In this document: positions 26,963 to 31,997 of the stretch, one piece after another
How the letters are laid out: each line of letters opens with the position of its first letter
Numbering within the stretch: the first letter of the stretch is position 1
From: Sphaeroforma sirkka
Taxonomy: Eukaryota > Opisthokonta > Ichthyosporea > Ichthyophonida
NCBI GenBank assembly: GCA_001586965.3
Contig: LUCW03001773.1
Span: 1-31,997 of the forward strand
Direction of reading: 5' to 3'
Length of the DNA stretch: 31,997 nucleotides
Notes under the pieces: generated by a model
Database searches by the model: none
Told to the model about the DNA's origin: nothing
What the model saw: only the letters and a program-made list of their open reading frames with translations
Translations under genes and position numbers: made by a program

Positions 26963-28330
26963 AGAACGTGTTACCAGACGCGTGGTCTAGGCTTCATGAG
27001 GGAACTGTTGAGACTGAGGATCCGGAGGTACTATATGCAGAATGTTGGCAACTTTTTCCAGACTACTTTGAGCAAGCGCAACGGATTATGGGTGAGAATA
27101 ATGTCGATGTCTTTGCTTCGCATCAGGACCATCATTTGCCACGCTACTACACCGACGATGACAGGGGTGGAGCGTTTGCACATTGTTGGAAGGATATAGA
27201 TGGATGGATGAACCCACCATGGAGATTAATCCTTAGAATGTTGCGCAAGATACGATCAGAGAGGGCCACAGCTACGGTGTGTCTACCGTGGGCGCCCCAC
27301 GAGCCTTGGTTCCAGTTATTCAAGTCGCTTCTACAAAGAGACCTAGTATTAGTTCCAAGGACAGCCCACTCCTTCCTCAAATACGGAAAGTATGCGAGTG
27401 GCAAGACACCATGGGGTCACACAGTCATTGCTAGAGTAGGCCCACGCAATGGTTACAGCCTTCCAGCGACGTTTTCAGCACGATTGGGATATACCGAACC
27501 GTCCTCAGTATCGAAAGTCACCCCATTAGATACGTCTCGGCTAGTATCGATCGCTACCTCAGAAGTAGCCATGACGGATTCTCCAGATGAGGAAGAGATA
27601 AGCCGTCGCACACAGCTCACCTTGTGTCAGCATGAGATTGGGCATCATAGAGCAGAAGATACAGTTGCTCAACTACAGCAGAACGCACATTTGTGGCCTA
27701 ACGCTCTGGAACTTGCACAAACAGTTAGGAGAAACTGTCGCACATGTCTAGGACAGAGGGTGTTACGAAAAGGATTTCACCCAATGATTCATATAACGGC
27801 AAAGTATCCGTGGGATCATATTCAAGTCGACATGATTCCAATGCCACTAGTTTCAGCAGCAGGAAATCAATATATATTGCACGTCTTGGATATAGCAACG
27901 GGGTACTCGATATTGAGAGCAACGGCCACAAAGTCAGCAGAAGTGGTGACATCTAAACTTATAGAGGTGTTTGGGGAACATGGTTTTCCCAGGAAAATTC
28001 AATCAGACGAGGGAGGCGAGTTTTCGAACAAGATTGTTAAATTAATAACTCAAGAAGTTGGAGTGATGCATGCAAAGTCGCCACCATATCGTCCTCAGGT
28101 TCTGGGAGCAGCGGAGAGAAGACACAGAGACATCCACGAAGGAGTTCGCAAGCTATGTGAATCTTTGCCTACGGCATGGGATGTCCGACTACCACTTATT
28201 ATGCTGTGCCAGAACCTCCGAATATCTCGGCGACACAAGACAGCACCATTCAGTGCTTACTTCGGTCGCCGTCATGTTCCGTTTGCTGACTTCACGGATG
28301 ACCTTCCGGGAATCAGCCGGTCACCAATGA
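26945..28330 (+). pseudogene. Element 2 Pol: Dam-methyltransferase-like domain and DDE integrase
   Basis: Frame 1 resumes with PGIKNVLPDAWSRLHEG. The Dam-like domain (about 27097-27400) reads NNVDVFASHQDHHLPRYYTD, WKDIDGWMNPPWRLI with NPPW at 27211-27222, and ATVCLPWAPHEPWFQ, the order of motifs of phage-type N6-adenine methyltransferases. Next come KTPWGHTVIARVGP and a linker. The integrase zinc domain has HEIGH and CRTC. The catalytic core has Asp in HIQVDMI, Asp in IQSDEGGEF and Glu in GAAERRHRDI, with 35 residues between the last two. Then comes NLRISRRHKTAPFSAYFGRR. A one-base deletion near 28310-28318 ends the frame; the overlap frame to 28479 is not real. Confidence 0.85.
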
Positions 28331-28880
28331 GGCTTGGGCACACCGGCTGGATCGTTTGCACGACACTATCTTGCCGACGCTTTACAAGGTCACACAGAAA
28401 TACGCAGACACACTATCCAGGCAGTTTGACCGCCTCCATGCTTACGATTTTATCGCCTTTCAACCAGGGGATGTGGTAATGGTACGGTCCGAAGGTCGCA
28501 CAACCAAAGCAATGCGACCAATGCTTGGACCATACGTTGTCAAAGCCAGACAGGGACAAGGATATGAACTGACACACAAGGATTGTTCACTTCCAGATAC
28601 TTTCAAAGGTAAACCAGTTAGAGTGGAACTTTTGCGACTAGTCCATAGAGCCACCGAAAAGCCTTCAGAAGATCATATGTGGCAGGATAGTTCCTCGTTC
28701 CGTTACATCATTCGACATAGACAGAATGATTCCACAGGGAATACAGAATACTTGGTTCGCTGGCGGGATGGTGATCCAACTTGGGAGTCAGCCGAAGCTT
28801 TTGACGATCCGAATGACATCGCGGCATACCACAAGGCCGAGCAAACTCGGCAGAAGAAGAAAGCGGCACAACAACAATAA
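28317..28880 (+). pseudogene. Element 2 Pol: integrase C-terminus and chromodomain
   Basis: In frame 0 it continues as VTNEAWAHRLDRLHDTILPT, then FQPGDVVMVRSEGRTTKAM and GPYVVKARQGQGYELTHK (integrase C-terminal, GPY-type module), then PVRVELLRLVHR. The chromodomain (about 28690-28830) reads SFRYIIRHRQNDSTGNTEYL, VRWRDGDPTWESAEAF and DIAAYHKAEQ, with the W and E of the chromodomain pattern. It ends with a basic tail and TAA at 28880. Chromodomains of such elements bind modified histone tails and steer insertion. Confidence 0.88.
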
Positions 28881-29303
28881 TTCCAACGTTACGTTGATGA
28901 ATACTAGATGTCTATCATCTACTTCCGGATCGGAGTTTTGTCTCTCCTCAGTGAGATTTCACCACGGTATAGAGGCGAAAGACGATTCCACAACTCGAGC
29001 TTATAGGCGAGTATAACTCCAGCGGATACCCTAGCTTATGGGGGGGGGGGGTGAAAACATACCAGCGGATACCCTAGCTTTTTGGGGGGTGAAAATATAC
29101 CAGCACAGCCGGGATGTTTCAAAAGACCAGTTTCCAAGGCAAGAACTTACTCAGCAGAAGGATTTCATTAGTTTATATATATATATATATATATATATTG
29201 TTTATTTACACTACTAGTTATATATGTTTAATTTTCAATAGTTTAAGAGGTCATTTATTTTTGAAGCTCTTCAATCACTGGTGACGCTTGAGCTTAAGGG
29301 GAG
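28881..29303 (+). other. 3' non-coding region of element 2 with duplicated G-run motif and polypurine tract
   Basis: Two copies of CCAGCGGATACCCTAGCTT followed by a G run and TGAAAA-Y-ATA lie at 29021-29101; the first has twelve G (29040-29051), the second six. A TA run is at 29176-29199. AGCTTAAGGGGAG (29291-29303) directly before the 3' LTR is the expected polypurine tract for plus-strand priming. Confidence 0.7.
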
Positions 29304-29482
29304 TGTGGTAAAAGTCCCCTTAAACCACTATCAGTGTGGAGTTAGAATTAATTTACAATTAATTCACACGAGGTGAATTATTGTAGACCACGTAGACAAT
29401 CAAATATAAGAATAAATACACCGCACTGAGCCTCAGGGAGACTCAGTAGGTTTTAGTATCGTATTTTGATGTGTTTACTACA
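29304..29482 (+). repeat. LTR of element 2, downstream copy
   Basis: It has the same ends as the upstream copy. It differs by a missing T in the TTATTTGTAG stretch, three missing bases in AATAATAAATAC, one extra G in CTCAGGGAG and one extra T in GTATTTTGATG. There are no substitutions. The satellite at 29483 starts at its last base. Confidence 0.9.
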
Positions 29483-30817
29483 GAACTATTTATATTTTCG
29501 AACTATTTATATTTCACTTTCGAACTATTTATATTTCACTTTCGAGCTATTTATATTTCAAGCACATCTCAAACTGTCGAATTATTTATATTTCACTTTC
29601 GAATTATTTATATTTCACTTTCGAATTATATATGTTTCACTTTCGAACTATTTATATTTCACTTTCGAACTATTTATATTTTCAAACTATTTATATTTCA
29701 CTTTCGAACTATTTATATTTCACTTTCGAACCATTTATATTTCACTTTCGAACTATTTATAATTCACTTTCGAACTATTTATATTTTACTTTCGAATTAT
29801 TTATATTTCACTTTCGAATATTTCACTTTCGAATTATTTATATTTCACTTTCGAACTATTTATATTTCAAGCACATCTCAAACTATCGAATTATTTATAT
29901 TTCACTTTCGAATTATTTATATTTCACTTTCGAATTATATATGTTTCACTTTCGAACTATTTATATTTCACTTTCGAACTATTTATATTTTCGAACTATT
30001 TATATTTCACTTTCGAACTATTTATATTTCACTTTCGAACCATTTATATTTCACTTTCGAACCATTTATATTTCACTTTCGAACTATTTATATTTCACTT
30101 TCGAACTATTTATATTTTCGAACTATTTATATTTCACTTTCGAACTATTTATATTTCACTTTCGAACCATTTATATTTCACTTTTGAACTATTTATAATT
30201 CACTTTCGAACTATTTATATTTTACTTTCGAATTATTTATATTTCACTTTCGAATATTTCACTTTCGAATTATTTATATTTCCTTTTCGAACTATTTATA
30301 TTTCAAGCACATCTCAAACTATCGAATTATTTATATTTCACTTTCGAATTATTTATATTTCACTTTCGAATTATATATGTTTCACTTTCGAACTATTTAT
30401 ATTTCACTTTCGAACTATTTATATTTTCGAACTATTTATATTTCACTTTCGAACTATTTATATTTCACTTTCGAACCATTTATATTTTCGAACTATTTAT
30501 ATTTCACTTTCGAACTATTTATATTTCACTTTCGAACTATTTCACTTTCGAATTATTTATATTTCACTTTCGAACTATTTATATTTCACTTTCGAACTAT
30601 TTATATTTTACTTTCGAATTATTTATATTTCACTTTCGAATATTTCACTTTCGAATTATTTATATTTCACTTTCGAAATATTTATATTTCACTTTCGAAC
30701 TATTTATATTTCACTTTCGAATTATTTATATTTCACTTTCGAACTATTTATATTTCACTTTCGAATTATTTATATTTCACTTTCGAACTATTTATATTTC
30801 AAGCACATCTCAAACTG
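29483..30817. repeat. AT-rich satellite: 22-bp unit with higher-order structure
   Basis: The basic unit is CGAACTATTTATATTTCACTTT, with AATT, ACC and shortened variants. A marker segment, AAGCACATCTCAAACT, recurs at 29560, 29869, 30305 and 30801, each time (except the last) followed by the same series of variant units, so blocks of about 309-496 bp were duplicated. Long open frames on the plus strand (FHFRTIYISLSNYLYF type) come from the repeat, whose unit of 22 lets all three frames rotate without stops; they are not taken as genes. Confidence 0.92.
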
Positions 30818-30917
30818 CTGACACTCGAAATCTCACTTTAGATGTGAACTCAACATACACAGTGCGAAAGTGAAAACAATTCAAAGAAATCACATGGACC
30901 CCAGAAAATTTTCAACC

Positions 30918-30985
30918 CGACCCAGAATCGAACACGTGACCGCAACACACCAAACCAGGCAATTTACCACTGGACCAAACAGACT
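30918..30985 (-). pseudogene. tRNA-like Pol III module
   Basis: On the minus strand there is an A box TGGTCCAGTGG (plus 30967-30977) and, 31 nt later, a B box GTGTTCGATTC (plus 30925-30935), then TTTT some 15 nt further. The D-loop GGTAAA and a GTGTGTTG...GGTC stretch resemble the module at 22119-22195. T-arm and acceptor do not pair well, so it is a relic. Confidence 0.45.
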
Positions 30986-31117
30986 TGTTATCGATCGAAT
31001 ATCAAATCAATTGATCGCTAGCCTACACTATGGGGGGTCCCGCCCTCTGGAGGAGTCCATCAACCCACAGAGTTAGATGAGAAACTGAAGGCGATTGTAC
31101 TACCCCTGATAGAGAAG

Positions 31118-31681
31118 ATGACCTACTTCGAGGATTGCATCAAAAAAAAGGTATGTTCATCTACAGAAGGGACTCACAAGGTAAGTAGTGTGGAAGAGAT
31201 CCTCGCACGTTTAGAGAAATTAGAACACACAAACAAAACTGTACTAGAGCAGAACCACGCCCTAAAATGTGAAAATGCGAAACTCCAACAGCAACTTGCA
31301 TCAAAAACCAACCCACATAGTTCTGCCACAAGCACACATCCTATACATATCCCAGATACCACAGTAACGCACACACCAGGACTACTACAAACCCCTACAA
31401 ACAAGGACAAGCCTCCAACATACAAATCAATGCTCAACCAAGCACGAAGCACTTCCTCACGTGAGGCACAAACAAACCTGTTCCAACCAAGCAAACCCCC
31501 TTCTATTTGGGATTGCCAAGAGGACTGGGAACTCACAGCTCTCTATTTTAGTTGCAACATACATGCACTAGAAGACGGTACGCTCCCCGACGAACAAGCA
31601 TCTCTCCAAATGGCTTTGGAACTTTCATTTGCTGAAATACATTTCCATATTGCACGCGTCATATCTTTACAAAGATCGTAG
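31118..31681 (+). CDS. Coiled-coil protein of unknown function, possibly LINE ORF1
   Basis: The frame opens at 31022, and the first ATG is at 31118 (MTYFEDCIKKK); sequence before it (ELDEKLKAIVLPLIEK) also looks helical, so a start further upstream may have been lost. Residues about 24-65 form a coiled coil with heptads (SVEEILARLEKLEHTNKTV, LKCENAKLQQQLA). A Pro/Thr-rich linker follows, then TYKSMLNQARS, then a compact region WDCQEDWELTALYFSCNIH and ALELSFAEIHFHIARV. The TAG at 31679-31681 may be secondary: in a neighbouring frame the sequence goes on as KDRSAVELVVLHVLQAKPNK. No family is recognised. A coiled coil followed by a linker and a small domain is the layout of many LINE ORF1 proteins, which is the only basis for that guess. 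Confidence 0.45.
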   Translation: MTYFEDCIKKKVCSSTEGTHKVSSVEEILARLEKLEHTNKTVLEQNHALKCENAKLQQQLASKTNPHSSATSTHPIHIPDTTVTHTPGLLQTPTNKDKPPTYKSMLNQARSTSSREAQTNLFQPSKPPSIWDCQEDWELTALYFSCNIHALEDGTLPDEQASLQMALELSFAEIHFHIARVISLQRS

Positions 31682-31997
31682 CGCAGTGGAACTTGTAGTC
31701 CTACACGTTTTGCAAGCAAAACCAAACAAATCCTACTTGCTCGTGGTTGGCGCATTAACAAGGGTGCAGACCCCGTTAACGTAACTAACCCAATCGCAAT
31801 AGAAGGCGCTCGCAAACGTCTAGAAATTGCTCATACCAGCGCACTAGCTCGCGATAAATGTCCACCACAATATCCTAGAGTCCTAACCCACCTACTCAGT
31901 AGAGTACCGAAAAGCCACCACCAAACCCCAAACTCAATCCAGCCCAAACCCAACAGATACCACAACCACCAATACTACTCATAACTATACAACCACG
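31682..31997 (+). pseudogene. Continuation of the coiled-coil ORF, broken and cut by the window end
   Basis: After the TAG the same frame stays open to TAA at 31981-31983 (ILLARGWRINKGADPVNVTN, IAIEGARKRLEIAHTSALAR), while a neighbouring frame holds KDRSAVELVVLHVLQAKPN. The two together suggest one protein with one or two small indels between 31660 and 31740. Its Pro/Gln/Asn-rich end runs off the window. No function can be given. Confidence 0.35.

Larger units (their letters stand above)
20565..29482 (+). mobile_element. Element 2: second Ty3/gypsy chromovirus, about 8.9 kb, short LTRs
   Basis: Two near-identical TG...CA repeats (20565-20745, 181 bp; 29304-29482, 179 bp) enclose a gag-pol with protease, RT, RNase H, Dam-like domain, DDE integrase and chromodomain in the same order as element 1. 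A purine tract lies directly before the 3' copy. The LTRs differ only by four small indels. There is no target duplication (TATG against GAAC), no ordinary primer site after the 5' LTR, and the leader is 2.3 kb, so the 5' end may have been rearranged or the 5' repeat may be a separate insertion. Pol has a stop, at least two frameshifts and a mutated RT active site. Copy A is closer to this element than to element 1. Confidence 0.75.

Noticed and set aside
29466..30841. Several long open frames (up to 238 codons) of FHFRTIYISLSNYLYF type
   Set aside because: They arise because a 22-bp AT-rich unit lacks stops in all plus frames; there is no start context and no non-repeat sequence.

Overview
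The window is repeat-dominated eukaryotic nuclear DNA. It holds no bacterial-type operons, but it has LTR retrotransposons with TG...CA long terminal repeats, a LINE relic, satellites, long TA/CA microsatellites, and one clean host-type gene for a mitochondrial-type cation diffusion facilitator. The organism cannot be named from the sequence. A repeat-rich protist fits best, and an ichthyosporean-like genome is only a guess.

Layout, left to right. Positions 1-302 are a minisatellite. Positions 338-1434 (minus) hold the integrase/chromodomain end of an old Ty3/gypsy chromovirus, called copy A here. Element 1 (1435-9086, plus) is an almost complete chromovirus with 595-bp LTRs and a 4-bp target duplication (CGCC); it sits inside copy A. 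Copy A resumes at 9087-9175 (minus), is cut again by a LINE relic (about 9176-11324, plus), and resumes at 11325-12288 (minus) with the end of Gag, protease and RNase H. So 1-12288 is a nest of three retroelements. A solo LTR of the element 1 family follows (12289-12885). Next comes a minus-strand FEN1/XPG-type nuclease gene (12941-15644), broken by a second solo LTR (14276-14856, TSD TTTG) and by several stops and frameshifts.

From 15645 to 18242 there is AT-rich intergenic DNA with promoter-like motifs, CT hairpins and microsatellites. The metal transporter gene occupies 18243-20348 (plus). From 20565 to 29482 lies element 2, a second chromovirus bounded by LTRs of about 180 bp that differ only by indels. 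It has an unusually long 5' leader (20746-23022) and a broken gag-pol (23023-28880). A 22-bp-unit satellite with higher-order structure (29483-30817) abuts its 3' LTR. The window ends in a coiled-coil ORF from 31118 that may be a LINE ORF1.

Two points stand out. First, all three chromovirus copies carry, between RNase H and integrase, a domain resembling phage-type DNA N6-adenine methyltransferase (D-x-F-A ... N-P-P-x). Second, all three have an in-frame stop exactly between Gag and Pol, which suggests stop-codon readthrough. Three tRNA-like Pol III modules are also scattered on the minus strand, one of them precisely at a break in gag of element 1.
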